Source: Arthrobacter sp. zg-Y1171
GTDB taxonomy: Bacteria; Actinomycetota; Actinomycetes; Actinomycetales; Micrococcaceae
Assembly (NCBI RefSeq): GCF_025244845.1
Contig: NZ_CP104264.1
Span: 3,224,001 to 3,288,000, forward strand
DNA length: 64,000 nt
Direction: 5' to 3'
Notes under the pieces: generated by a model
What the model saw: the letters and a program-made list of their open reading frames with translations, nothing else
Told to the model about the DNA's origin: nothing
Database searches by the model: none
Made by a program: the position numbers and the translations under genes
Shown here: positions 1 through 7,386 of the stretch, piece by piece
How the letters are laid out: each line of letters starts with the position of its first letter
Numbering within the stretch: the stretch's first letter is position 1

Positions 1-927
1 GACGGCATGGACCAACCGGCTGACATCGCTGTAGACGATCACCGATCCGGAAACCACTCCTTCCGCCCTGATGGGCCGGGCGGAGACATTGAGGGCCATC
101 TGGTTTCCACGGTCCAAGGACCCGAACCATACCAACCGGTTCGAGAAGGACTCACCCGCGACGGCCCGCCTCACCGGACTCTCGACATCGGACAGGGGCG
201 TGACGCGGTCCGGACCGAAAATCGGCCGGTCCCCGCCCGGGGTGACATCCGTTTGCACCCTGTTCCAGGCGGACTGGAGGTGGGCGTTTGTCAGCATGGT
301 CCTGCCCTGCGCATCCACCACAAGCAGGCCGACGTCGATCGTGTTGAGCACCGTTTCCAGTAAGGCTTCGCGCTCCCTGCTCTTCGCCAGATTCGCCTGC
401 AGGACGCGGTCTTTCTCCTCCAGTGCCTTCTGCTTTTCCCGGGTTTCTTCTTCCGCTGCGGCCCGCGCTGCTTCAGCCGCCTCGGCTTTGCGCAGGGCAG
501 CCACCAGCTCCCGCTCGTAGAGCCTGCGTTCGGAGGCGTTAAAGACGGCGATCCGGTCCACGCCGGCCCCGTCTCGGGCGTCTTTTTCCTCCGAGCGCAC
601 GCCGGAGAGGAGAACCGGAATCAGGTCCCCGTCTGCGGATACCAGCTCCGCCGCCATTTCGTTGAAGCATCCCGCCACGGCCAGCTGCGGTACGGCGTAG
701 GAGGTGAAGACCACCTGGTCTGCCAACGGCATCAGGTCAATGATGTTGCCTCCGAGCAGCCCCTCCCGGGAATGCCCGGTCCAGGAGGCCAGCGTCCGGT
801 TGGCATCCAGGATCGTTCCGTCCGTGGTGAGGACGAGGTACCCGGAAGCCGCCGCGTGGAAGTGCTCCTCGTACACGCCGTCGCCGGCCTGCGGACCATC
901 CGCCGCTGCGCTGGTCGCGCCGGTCAT
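1..927 (-). CDS. PAS-domain sensor/signalling protein, C-terminus beyond window (RsbP-like partner)
   Basis: The frame is open from the ATG at 927 to the left edge (309 codons visible). Residues about 20-130 form a PAS domain of the type common in RsbP/RsbU-like phosphatases. A charged Ala/Glu-rich coiled coil follows at about 135-185, and then a second PAS domain at about 190-305 ending in a VIVYSDVSRL segment. The output domain lies outside the window: it could be a PP2C/SpoIIE phosphatase, a histidine kinase or a GGDEF domain. The start overlaps the stop of the upstream RsbQ-like hydrolase (ATGA, 924-927), so the two are translationally coupled. In Bacillus subtilis the pair RsbQ (hydrolase) and RsbP (PAS-phosphatase) relays energy stress to sigma B. 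The gene order here suggests an analogous hydrolase-to-PAS signal, but that role is inference. Confidence 0.8.
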   Translation of the reverse strand, partial: MTGATSAAADGPQAGDGVYEEHFHAAASGYLVLTTDGTILDANRTLASWTGHSREGLLGGNIIDLMPLADQVVFTSYAVPQLAVAGCFNEMAAELVSADGDLIPVLLSGVRSEEKDARDGAGVDRIAVFNASERRLYERELVAALRKAEAAEAARAAAEEETREKQKALEEKDRVLQANLAKSREREALLETVLNTIDVGLLVVDAQGRTMLTNAHLQSAWNRVQTDVTPGGDRPIFGPDRVTPLSDVESPVRRAVAGESFSNRLVWFGSLDRGNQMALNVSARPIRAEGVVSGSVIVYSDVSRLVHAV

Positions 928-1736
928 GCCTGAACCGTCGGCAGGTACTGGAGGATGGCCTCGGCCGTCTCTCGGGGGTTGATGATGTGCGGCATGTTGC
1001 CGCGCGTTTCCAGTTCCACAAGCGTGCTGCCGGGGAGATGCCGGTGCAGGTACAACGACGCCGTTTCCGGGGTCAGCGGGTCGGCCCGCGACTGCAGCAC
1101 CAGGGTCGGAACAGATACCAGGGGCAGCAGGTGCCGGATGTCCGTGGCAAAGCTCATTCGCAGGAAGTCCCGCACGTACTCCGGATGCAACCGGCACAGC
1201 CGGTCCGCCAATATGTCATTGATCTCCGGGCCTGCGTCCGCTCCCGCTATGCCCGCGCTCATCGTCCTCGCCCAGAGGGGGTAGTTGGCCTCCACCGCAT
1301 CAATAACCTTCTGGATGTCGCCGGGGGCGAATCCACCCGAATAGCCCTCGTCGTTGACGTAGCAGGGCGAGGTGCAGAGCAGGATGAGGCGTGCAATCCG
1401 AGGGGTGCGCGCTGAGGCGGCCAGCGCCATGGTGCCGGCAATGCTGTGCCCCACGATGGTGGCGTCCTGCACATCCAGGGCATCCAGCACCTCGATGAGG
1501 TCGCCCAGATAACCTTCCAGATCAGCGTATTTTGCTGCGTTGTAAGCCTCCGGATCGGCCTCCCCGGTTCCTACATGATCAAACAGCACCACTTTGTAGG
1601 CGTCCGTGAAGAACGGCAGGATCGGGTCCCAGATCACCTGGTCGCAGCCAAAGCCCTGGACCAGCAGCAGCACAGGGCCATCGGGACGTCCAAGCACCCG
1701 GACGTTGTTGCGCTGGATTACTGCCTGGGCATTCAT
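924..1736 (-). CDS. rsbQ: RsbQ-like alpha/beta hydrolase with substituted catalytic histidine
   Basis: 270 residues, the family length. Recognisable RsbQ landmarks are QGFGCDQVIW (28-37), the VGTG...D..AY segment (55-65), GHSIAG with nucleophile Ser98, and the SPCYVND..YSGGF cap segment (123-136). Asp219 (SRADPLTPE) occupies the acid position. The motif holding the catalytic His (RGHCPH in B. subtilis RsbQ, His247) reads RGNMPH here, so residue 247 is Asn, coded by AAC. The usual Ser-Asp-His triad is therefore incomplete unless His250 substitutes. RsbQ-family proteins (relatives of the plant KAI2/D14 receptors) bind or cleave a small hydrophobic ligand and signal to a PAS partner, and the coupled downstream gene here is such a partner. 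This copy may act as a binding-only receptor (inference). Confidence 0.85.
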   Translation of the reverse strand: MNAQAVIQRNNVRVLGRPDGPVLLLVQGFGCDQVIWDPILPFFTDAYKVVLFDHVGTGEADPEAYNAAKYADLEGYLGDLIEVLDALDVQDATIVGHSIAGTMALAASARTPRIARLILLCTSPCYVNDEGYSGGFAPGDIQKVIDAVEANYPLWARTMSAGIAGADAGPEINDILADRLCRLHPEYVRDFLRMSFATDIRHLLPLVSVPTLVLQSRADPLTPETASLYLHRHLPGSTLVELETRGNMPHIINPRETAEAILQYLPTVQA

Positions 1737-2107
1737 CCTGCACCTGCTTTCGGTTGATCCGTTCGAAGCGTGAGCGGGGCGGTTCAGCGGATGGAAAAGA
1801 GCGAGAAAGGCACGGGCATCCCGTGGGGCGCGCGGCAGCTGCTGTGTACGCTGGCCGTCCTGCGCCGGCGCCCTACAAGGGGCGGGCAGGATTCGGGGGC
1901 GGCGAGGAACTTAGTGCGGGCCGTGCCGGGGCCGCGAAACCCGCCCGGGTGAGGGACTTACCGCTCGTTTTACACATGAAATAGAGACCTTATATCGAGA
2001 CTTTTTTCAATCACCGGCAAATTGCCGCCAAGGAAGGCACGCAGCAATGCGTGGAATTCCCGTTCGAAATCTAACAGAGCGACCGCCACAGGAGAAAATC
2101 AGGCTGC
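1737..2107. other. Intergenic region without a convincing gene
   Basis: The 371 bases between the RsbQ-like gene start and the end of the MarR gene contain no reading frame with family resemblance and a good ribosome site. The right half is AT-richer than its surroundings, including a T6 run near 2003-2008. It carries a short palindrome CGGCAA-A-TTGCCG at 2015-2027. It presumably holds the promoter of the hydrolase/PAS pair and the end of the MarR transcript. I did not recognise a defined sigma-factor consensus. Confidence 0.5.
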
Positions 2108-2611
2108 TTAGCTTTCCATCATGTTTTGCCGGGACCCGTCCCTGCCTCCGCCAAGTTCCCCCAGGATCCGCGCCAGCTCCGCCCGGTCACCCGGCTCCAG
2201 GACGGAAAAGAACTCGTCCGCCTCGCGCTTCCGGTCCGCCAGCACCGTTTCCCGCAGCCGCTCCCCTGCCTGCGTCAGCGTCAGCAGGGTAGCCCGACGG
2301 TCGGTCGGATGCGCCCGGCGCTCCACCAGCCCCTTGGCAGTCAACTGGTCCACCACCTCCGTGGCCGAGCGCGGGGCAATGCGCAGCCGCTCCGCCAGTT
2401 CCTTCAGCCGCAGCCCCGGCTCGCAGCCGACCCCGGCCGTGTCCGGTGCCGCCCCGTGCGCCGCTGCCCGTGCCACGGCGCTCAGCGCCCGGAACTGGTG
2501 CGGCGTCAGGTCATACGGGGCCAGCTGCTGCATCCAGCGCTTCCGCAGTCCGCGGAACGCCGTATGCATCAGTTCCCCCAGGGCGGCCGGATCGGCAGAA
2601 GCATCAGTCAT
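2108..2611 (-). CDS. MarR-family transcriptional regulator
   Basis: 167 residues with a winged helix-turn-helix. The recognition region is LRLKELAERLRIAPRSATEV (about 68-87), followed by the wing VERRAHPTDRRATLLTLT, where the D-R-R motif is the MarR hallmark. The N-terminal helix (FRGLRKRWMQQL) and the C-terminal helices form the dimer interface. A non-conserved loop (AAHGAAPDTAGVGCEPG) sits before the HTH. The gene is divergent from an ABC exporter with a 93-base shared promoter region containing two GGTAACC boxes, so it probably represses the exporter and itself until an inducer binds. The ligand is unknown. Confidence 0.88.
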   Translation of the reverse strand: MTDASADPAALGELMHTAFRGLRKRWMQQLAPYDLTPHQFRALSAVARAAAHGAAPDTAGVGCEPGLRLKELAERLRIAPRSATEVVDQLTAKGLVERRAHPTDRRATLLTLTQAGERLRETVLADRKREADEFFSVLEPGDRAELARILGELGGGRDGSRQNMMES

Positions 2612-2633
2612 GAAAACAGTCTACCCATTTCGC

Positions 2634-2656
2634 GGTAACCACATAATGAGGTAACC
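2634..2656. promoter_or_regulatory. Candidate MarR operator (two GGTAACC boxes)
   Basis: The near-palindromic heptamer GGTAACC occurs at 2634-2640 and again at 2650-2656, a 16-base period, in the divergent promoter region of the MarR gene and the ABC exporter. The second copy is embedded in an imperfect dyad (AATG-A-GGTAACC-T-...-CATT). Position and symmetry suit a MarR dimer covering both promoters. Confidence 0.55.
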
Positions 2657-2704
2657 TCTGCATTAGCTGCCGAATCGCATCTTCCGGCAGCGACAGGAGG
2701 AACC

Positions 2705-4567
2705 ATGGCTATTCCCGAAGCGGCCCCCGAAGGCCCCGGAAGCGGCAGGGGACCAGGCGGCGGCCGCGGCCCCGCAAAGCTGAATCCCGCCGACCAAAAG
2801 CAACTGAACCGGCATCCGGTTCACCTGCGGCGCATCGCCGCACTATTCGCCCCGCACAAGGGGACCATCGCCGTCGTCGTCCTGCTGATCACTGCCTCGT
2901 CGGTGGTCGGCCTGGCACAGCCGTTCCTGGTCCGCGCGGTGATTGACGACGCACTGCCGCACGGCAACACCCGGCTGCTGCTGTTCCTGACCGCATCCAT
3001 GGTGGGCGTGGCCGCCCTGACCGCCGCCATCGGCGTCGTACAGACCTGGCTGGCCACCAGCATGGGCCAGCGCGTTATGCACACCCTGCGCGTGGATCTC
3101 TTCACCCATCTGCAGGCCCAGTCGCTCGGCTTCTTCACCCGCACCCGCGGCGGGGAGGTGCAGTCCCGGCTCACGCACGATATCTCCGGCATGCAGTCCG
3201 TGGTCACCACCACCGCCACGGGCGTGGCATCCAACCTCACGACGGCGGTCGCCACCGCCGTGGCGATGGTGGCACTCTCCCCCGGCCTGAGCCTGATTTC
3301 GCTGGTGGTGCTCCCGCCGGCGATCTGGCTCTCCCGCCGCGTGGCGATGATCCGCCGCGACGTCACCGACGAACGCCAGCGCGAGCTCGCCGCCCTGCAC
3401 ACCCAGGTGGAGGAGGGCCTCTCGGTCTCGGGCGTCCGGCTGGCCAAAACGCTGGGCACCGGTCCGCGCGACGCCGACCGGTTCCGCGCCCGCTCCGAAA
3501 CCCTGGTGGGACTGGAACTGCGCAGCCAGCTCGCCGGGCGCTGGCGGATGGCCACCATGCAGATTGTCTTCGCCGCCATTCCGGCCGTCATCTACCTCGC
3601 CGCCGGTTTCCCCGCCACCAGCGGCGGCATGACCATCGGCACCCTGGTGGCGTTCACCGGACTGCAGGCCGGCATCTTCCGGCCGGTCATGGGGCTGCTG
3701 AACATCGGCGTGCAGTGGGTGACCGCGCTGGCGTTCTTCAGCCGGATCTTCGAGTACCTGGACCTCGAGCCGCAGATCCGGCCGGCCGAAAATCCGGTCC
3801 GGCTGGACCCGGCAACCGTGCGCGGCGACGTGCGGTTCGAGGACGTGCACTTTGCGTACGACGACGGCACGGAAGTCCTGCACGGCATCGACCTGACGCT
3901 GCCCGCCGGGACCGCCACCGCCGTCGTCGGCCCCACCGGCTCCGGCAAGAGCACCCTGGCGTCCCTGCTGCCGCGGCTCAATGACACCGGCTCCGGCCGC
4001 GTCACCATCGACGGCGTGGACGTGCGCGACCTGGCCCCCGAGGACCTCGCCCGGATTGTCGGCGTCGTCTCGCAGGAGACCTACCTGATCCATGCCTCCA
4101 TCCGCGAGAATCTGCTGCTGGCCGAGGCGGACGCCACCGACGAGCAGCTCTGGTCCGCGCTTGCCGCCGCGCAGATGGCCGACACCGTCGGCGCCCTGCC
4201 CGACGGCCTGGACACCCTGGTGGGTGCGCGCGGCCACCGCTTCTCCGGCGGGGAGCAGCAGCGGCTCGCCATTGCCCGCACCATCCTGCGCAATCCGCCG
4301 GTGCTCGTCCTGGACGAGGCCACCTCGGCGCTGGACAACACCACCGAAGCGCAGGTGCAGCTAGCCCTCGAGCGGCTGTCCGCCGGGCGCACCACGCTGA
4401 CCATCGCGCACCGGCTCTCCACCGTGGAGAATGCGGATCAGGTGGTGGTGCTCGACGCCGGCCGGGTCATCGAAGCGGGCACGCCCGCCGAGCTGCGGGC
4501 GGCCGAGGGCGCGTTCGCCCGGCTTGCCGCGCACACCGCCACATTGGAGGACAACCTCGCCCGCTAA
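2705..4567 (+). CDS. ABC-type multidrug exporter, fused transmembrane and ATPase domains
   Basis: 620 residues, a half-transporter of the MsbA/LmrA/BmrA type that works as a dimer in the cytoplasmic membrane. After a Gly/Pro-rich cytoplasmic head (1-35), six transmembrane helices span about 50-340. The ATPase domain has Walker A GPTGSGKST (409-417), signature FSGGEQQR (513-520), Walker B VLVLDEAT (533-540, catalytic Glu538) and the switch His569 in IAHRL. All ATP-binding motifs are intact. AGGAGG at 2695-2700 supports the ATG at 2705. Divergent MarR control suggests export of a toxic or aromatic compound; the substrate is not readable from the sequence. Confidence 0.93.
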   Translation: MAIPEAAPEGPGSGRGPGGGRGPAKLNPADQKQLNRHPVHLRRIAALFAPHKGTIAVVVLLITASSVVGLAQPFLVRAVIDDALPHGNTRLLLFLTASMVGVAALTAAIGVVQTWLATSMGQRVMHTLRVDLFTHLQAQSLGFFTRTRGGEVQSRLTHDISGMQSVVTTTATGVASNLTTAVATAVAMVALSPGLSLISLVVLPPAIWLSRRVAMIRRDVTDERQRELAALHTQVEEGLSVSGVRLAKTLGTGPRDADRFRARSETLVGLELRSQLAGRWRMATMQIVFAAIPAVIYLAAGFPATSGGMTIGTLVAFTGLQAGIFRPVMGLLNIGVQWVTALAFFSRIFEYLDLEPQIRPAENPVRLDPATVRGDVRFEDVHFAYDDGTEVLHGIDLTLPAGTATAVVGPTGSGKSTLASLLPRLNDTGSGRVTIDGVDVRDLAPEDLARIVGVVSQETYLIHASIRENLLLAEADATDEQLWSALAAAQMADTVGALPDGLDTLVGARGHRFSGGEQQRLAIARTILRNPPVLVLDEATSALDNTTEAQVQLALERLSAGRTTLTIAHRLSTVENADQVVVLDAGRVIEAGTPAELRAAEGAFARLAAHTATLEDNLAR

Positions 4568-4595
4568 TCTGCGGGACGCCGGCCGCCCCGGACGG

Positions 4596-4961
4596 CTAGG
4601 CCTGGCAGAGGCAGAACGGATGACCTGCCGGATCCAGGAACACGCGGAAAGTCCTCCCCAGCTGTTGCTCGTGTTTGGTTGCCCCAAGCGCGAGAACCGC
4701 GGCTTCCCCTTCGTCCAGATCGTCCACATCGACATCGATATGCATCTGCTGGGGAACATCCTGGCCCGGCCAGACCGGCGGAGTGTAGTTTTCCACCCGC
4801 TGGAAAGCGAAGCGCTGGCCGGTGACGTCGGAGATTTCGGTCCAGTCGCCGTCGTACCCGTCCAGGTCCACCTTCCAGTCCAGGAGGGCGCCGTAGAAGA
4901 GGGCGAGTGCCTCGGGGTCCGGGCAGTCGATAACCGTGCTGGGTACTCGTGCAATAGCCAT
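4596..4961 (-). CDS. VOC-superfamily protein (glyoxalase/bleomycin-resistance fold), copy A
   Basis: 121 residues. The N-terminal beta-alpha unit VIDCPDPEALALFYGALLDW is typical of vicinal-oxygen-chelate proteins, and the C-terminus has FRVFLDPAGHPFCLC. QMHIDVDVDDLDE is the central beta strand with a possible metal-binding His. No enzymatic activity can be assigned: small VOC proteins of this type include antibiotic-binding and uncharacterised members. It is nearly identical over most of its length to the next gene and shares the same sequence around and upstream of its start, so the pair arose by tandem duplication. It is convergent with the ABC exporter. Confidence 0.85.
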   Translation of the reverse strand: MAIARVPSTVIDCPDPEALALFYGALLDWKVDLDGYDGDWTEISDVTGQRFAFQRVENYTPPVWPGQDVPQQMHIDVDVDDLDEGEAAVLALGATKHEQQLGRTFRVFLDPAGHPFCLCQA

Positions 4962-5049
4962 GGCTGGAACCTTAGAGCACCCTGCCGCCGGCTGTCACGG
5001 AATTTCTGCCCACCCGATGCCGGGCGGGCGCCGGGCTTCAGTCATCCTG

Positions 5050-5409
5050 CTAGCCGACGCAGAGGCAGAACGGATGGCCGGCCGGGTCAAGGAACACCCG
5101 AAAGGTCTCCCCCGGCTGGTACTCGTGCTTGGTGGCGCCAAGGGCGAGGACAGCGGCTTCCGCCTCATCCAGGTCATCCACATCGACGTCGATATGCATC
5201 TGCTGGGGAACGTCCTGGCCGGGCCAGGCCGGCGGCGTGTAGTCCTCCACCCGCTGGAAGGCGAAGCGCTGGCCGGTGACGTCGGTGATGTCGGCCCAGC
5301 CGTCGTCGTCCACACCCACCTTCCAGTCCAGGAGGGTGCCGTAGAAGGTGGCGAGTGCCTCGGGATCCGGGCAGTCGATAACAGTGTTGGGAACGCGTGC
5401 GATAGCCAT
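5050..5409 (-). CDS. VOC-superfamily protein, copy B (tandem paralogue)
   Basis: 119 residues, with the same architecture as copy A: VIDCPDPEALATFYGTLLDW at the N-terminus and FRVFLDPAGHPFCLC at the C-terminus. Differences cluster in the loop after the first domain half (KVGVDDDGWADI against KVDLDGYDGDWTEI) and around EYQPGE against EQQLGR. That is where substrate specificity would be expected to diverge. The start at 5409 and the preceding GC-rich stretch match the equivalent region of copy A at an offset of 448 bases, so each copy probably kept its own promoter. Function unknown. Confidence 0.85.
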   Translation of the reverse strand: MAIARVPNTVIDCPDPEALATFYGTLLDWKVGVDDDGWADITDVTGQRFAFQRVEDYTPPAWPGQDVPQQMHIDVDVDDLDEAEAAVLALGATKHEYQPGETFRVFLDPAGHPFCLCVG

Positions 5410-5503
5410 GGCCGGAAGCTTAGGACCCCATGCCGCCGGCTGTCACGGGAATTTCGGCCGCCGGTTTACCTTTCTGCTGCCGGTGTGAACCGGCAGCAGG
5501 CGT

Positions 5504-5959
5504 TCAGCCCCGGGCCTGCATGGTGCGGTTCAGGGCAACCAGCGCCCCCGATGCCGCCGCCAGCGCTTCCCGCTGGTCGGCATTCAGCCGCTCGATCCCG
5601 GCACGGATCGGCCCCGCCCAGGCGTGGGCAATGACCTCGTTCTGCGCCCGCGCCTCTTCCGTCGGCAGCAGGAGGCTGACCCGCCGGTCCGTCGGGCTGC
5701 TCGACCGCGTCACCAGCCCGCGGTCGGCCAGCGTACGGACGGCGGCGCTGGCATTGCTCTGCTTCAGCCCCATCAGCCGGGCGAGTTCCGTGACCGTCAG
5801 GCCCGGGTTGTCCAGCACATGCTTGAGCACGGCCAGCTCTGTGTTGGGCAGCGGTTCGATCCCGGTGATCTCGGGCGCCTTCCGGTGGATGTTCCAGGAA
5901 AGATCGCGCAGCAGGTCCGCAATTTCGCGCGTTGCCGCCGATGCGCCGTCGTTCGTCAT
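5504..5959 (-). CDS. MarR-family transcriptional regulator
   Basis: 151 residues from the ATG at 5959. A longer frame starting at 6022 would run across the operator region and is unlikely. The winged helix includes LTVTELARLMGLKQSNASAAVRTLADRGLV with the wing SPTDRRVSLLLP. The N-terminal segment ADLLRDLSWNIHRK and the C-terminal helices provide the dimer interface. It is divergent from a Bcr/CflA-type drug exporter, with a perfect ATATGT-CT-ACATAT palindrome between them, so it most likely represses the exporter. Confidence 0.87.
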   Translation of the reverse strand: MTNDGASAATREIADLLRDLSWNIHRKAPEITGIEPLPNTELAVLKHVLDNPGLTVTELARLMGLKQSNASAAVRTLADRGLVTRSSSPTDRRVSLLLPTEEARAQNEVIAHAWAGPIRAGIERLNADQREALAAASGALVALNRTMQARG

Positions 5960-5990
5960 GCCAACGATCCTAGCGCATATCTTAGGATAT

Positions 5991-6004
5991 ATATGTCTAC
6001 ATAT
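5991..6004. promoter_or_regulatory. Candidate MarR operator (ATATGT-CT-ACATAT)
   Basis: A perfect 6-2-6 palindrome sits in an unusually AT-rich 40-base patch between the divergent MarR gene (start 5959) and the MFS exporter (start 6050). TATGCT hexamers at 6002-6007 and 6007-6012 could serve as -10 elements of the exporter promoter. A regulator bound to the palindrome would block it. Confidence 0.6.
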
Positions 6005-6049
6005 GCTATGCTCGCTCGACACTTAAACGGTTTTAGAAGAAGGTTTTCC

Positions 6050-7291
6050 ATGACGAGCACCACGCTCCCCGCACCGCCCTCCAAGCGGCCCAACGCCGGC
6101 ATGCTGACGGGCATCCTGGCCCTGCTGACCGCGGTGGCCCCGCTGTCCATCGACATGTATCTGCCGGCCTTCCCGCACATGGCGCATGACCTGAACACCA
6201 GCGCCACCGGCATCCAGCTCACCATGACGGCGTTCCTGGTGGGCCTGGCCCTCGGTCAGCTGGTTATCGGCCCGCTCTCCGACGGCGTCGGCCGCCGCAA
6301 GCCGCTGCTGGTCGGCTCCTTCGTTGCCTTGCTGGCCACCGTGCTCTGCGCCGCTGCCCCGAACGTTGAAATCCTGGCCACCGCCCGCTTCCTGCAGGGC
6401 CTCGGCGGCGCCGCCGGCATTGTGCTGGCCCGCGCCATTGTCTCGGACACCTCCCGCGGCGCGGCAGCTGCCAAGCTGCTGGGTGTGCTGACCATGATCA
6501 GCGTCATTGCCCCCGTGATCGGCCCGCTGGCCGGCGGCGGCATCATTGCCGCCGGCGGCTGGCGGATGGTGTTCTGGGTCCTCGCGGTCCTGGTCCTGCT
6601 GATGTTCCTGGGCGCACTGTTCGGAGTGAAGGAAACCCTGCCCGACGCCGACCGCAACCGCGGCGGCCTCAAGACCACCTTCCGCGTGGCGGGAGAAGTA
6701 CTCCGCAACCGCAACTACACCGGCTACCTGCTGACCTTCTGCTTCTCCTTCGCTGGCCTCTTTGCGTACATCGCCGCCTCCCCGTTCGTCATCCAGAACA
6801 TCCTGGGCATGTCCGAAACCCGGTTCTCACTCGTGTTCGCCATGAACGCCGTCGCCATCACCATCGTCAGTGCCGTAGCTGCCGCCCTGGCGGGCAAGGC
6901 ACCGTACCGCCTGATGATCGCCGTTGGCCTGTCCGTCGCCGTCCTGGCGGCTGCCGGCATGCTCATTTCGGTGTCCAACGGCACCCCGACAGTCCCCACC
7001 CTGGTGCTGTTCGCCGTCTTCCAGGGTTCCCTGGGCCTGATCTTCGGCAACGCCACGGCGCTGGCGCTCGAAGAGGCCGGGCACCACGCCGGCACCGGCT
7101 CCGCTTTCCTGGGCTCCCTGCAGTTCCTGCTGGCAGCCCTCGTGTCCCCGCTGGTTGGCCTGTGGGGCGAAGAGACCGGCGTGCCGATGGGCGTCGCCAT
7201 GCTCGGTTTCCTGGTCCTGGCCGCCGCGTCCTTCCTGCTGCTCACGCGTGCGTCCGTGGAAGCTCCGGCCGAAGAGGCCGCAGCCGTCTAG
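6050..7291 (+). CDS. Bcr/CflA-type MFS multidrug efflux transporter
   Basis: 413 residues with twelve predicted membrane helices. Helix 1 carries SIDMYLPAFPHMAHDL, which is characteristic of Bcr/CflA drug:proton antiporters. The cytoplasmic loop 2-3 motif is LGQLVIGPLSDGVGRRKPLL, and helix 5 has the antiporter-type GPLAGGGIIAAGGWRMVFW segment. I chose the ATG at 6050, preceded by AGAAGAAGG, because the longer frame upstream overlaps the divergent MarR gene and the operator. It lies opposite its presumed MarR repressor and ends at a strong bidirectional terminator. The likely role is export of chloramphenicol/bicyclomycin-like or other small toxic compounds; the actual substrate is unknown. 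Confidence 0.9.
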   Translation: MTSTTLPAPPSKRPNAGMLTGILALLTAVAPLSIDMYLPAFPHMAHDLNTSATGIQLTMTAFLVGLALGQLVIGPLSDGVGRRKPLLVGSFVALLATVLCAAAPNVEILATARFLQGLGGAAGIVLARAIVSDTSRGAAAAKLLGVLTMISVIAPVIGPLAGGGIIAAGGWRMVFWVLAVLVLLMFLGALFGVKETLPDADRNRGGLKTTFRVAGEVLRNRNYTGYLLTFCFSFAGLFAYIAASPFVIQNILGMSETRFSLVFAMNAVAITIVSAVAAALAGKAPYRLMIAVGLSVAVLAAAGMLISVSNGTPTVPTLVLFAVFQGSLGLIFGNATALALEEAGHHAGTGSAFLGSLQFLLAALVSPLVGLWGEETGVPMGVAMLGFLVLAAASFLLLTRASVEAPAEEAAAV

Positions 7292-7324
7292 GCACGCTCT
7301 TCCCGGACTCCCATTCCCGAACCA

Positions 7325-7364
7325 AAAAGGTGCCGCCCTTCCCGAAGGAAGGGCGGCACCTTTT
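7325..7364. terminator. Bidirectional rho-independent terminator
   Basis: A perfect 18-base-pair stem (7325-7342 with 7347-7364) closes on the tetraloop CGAA and starts with AAAA and ends with TTTT, so it works in both directions. It lies between the convergent MFS exporter and MMPL genes. Confidence 0.93.
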
Positions 7365-7386
7365 GTTCTCAGGAAACGGGCGGAAA

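Larger units (their letters stand above)
4596..5463. repeat. Tandem gene duplication, unit about 448 bp
   Basis: The two VOC genes and the bases preceding each start are repeated head to tail. The segment ending near 5015 (TGCCGCCGGCTGTCACGG just upstream of copy A) recurs upstream of copy B around 5431-5448. The offset between the two start codons is 448 bases. Conservation extends into non-coding DNA, which points to a fairly recent duplication. Confidence 0.8.

Noticed and set aside
1754..1984. Short plus-strand frames in the gap after the RsbQ-like gene
   Set aside because: Arg/Gly/Ala-rich translations without a ribosome site or family resemblance.
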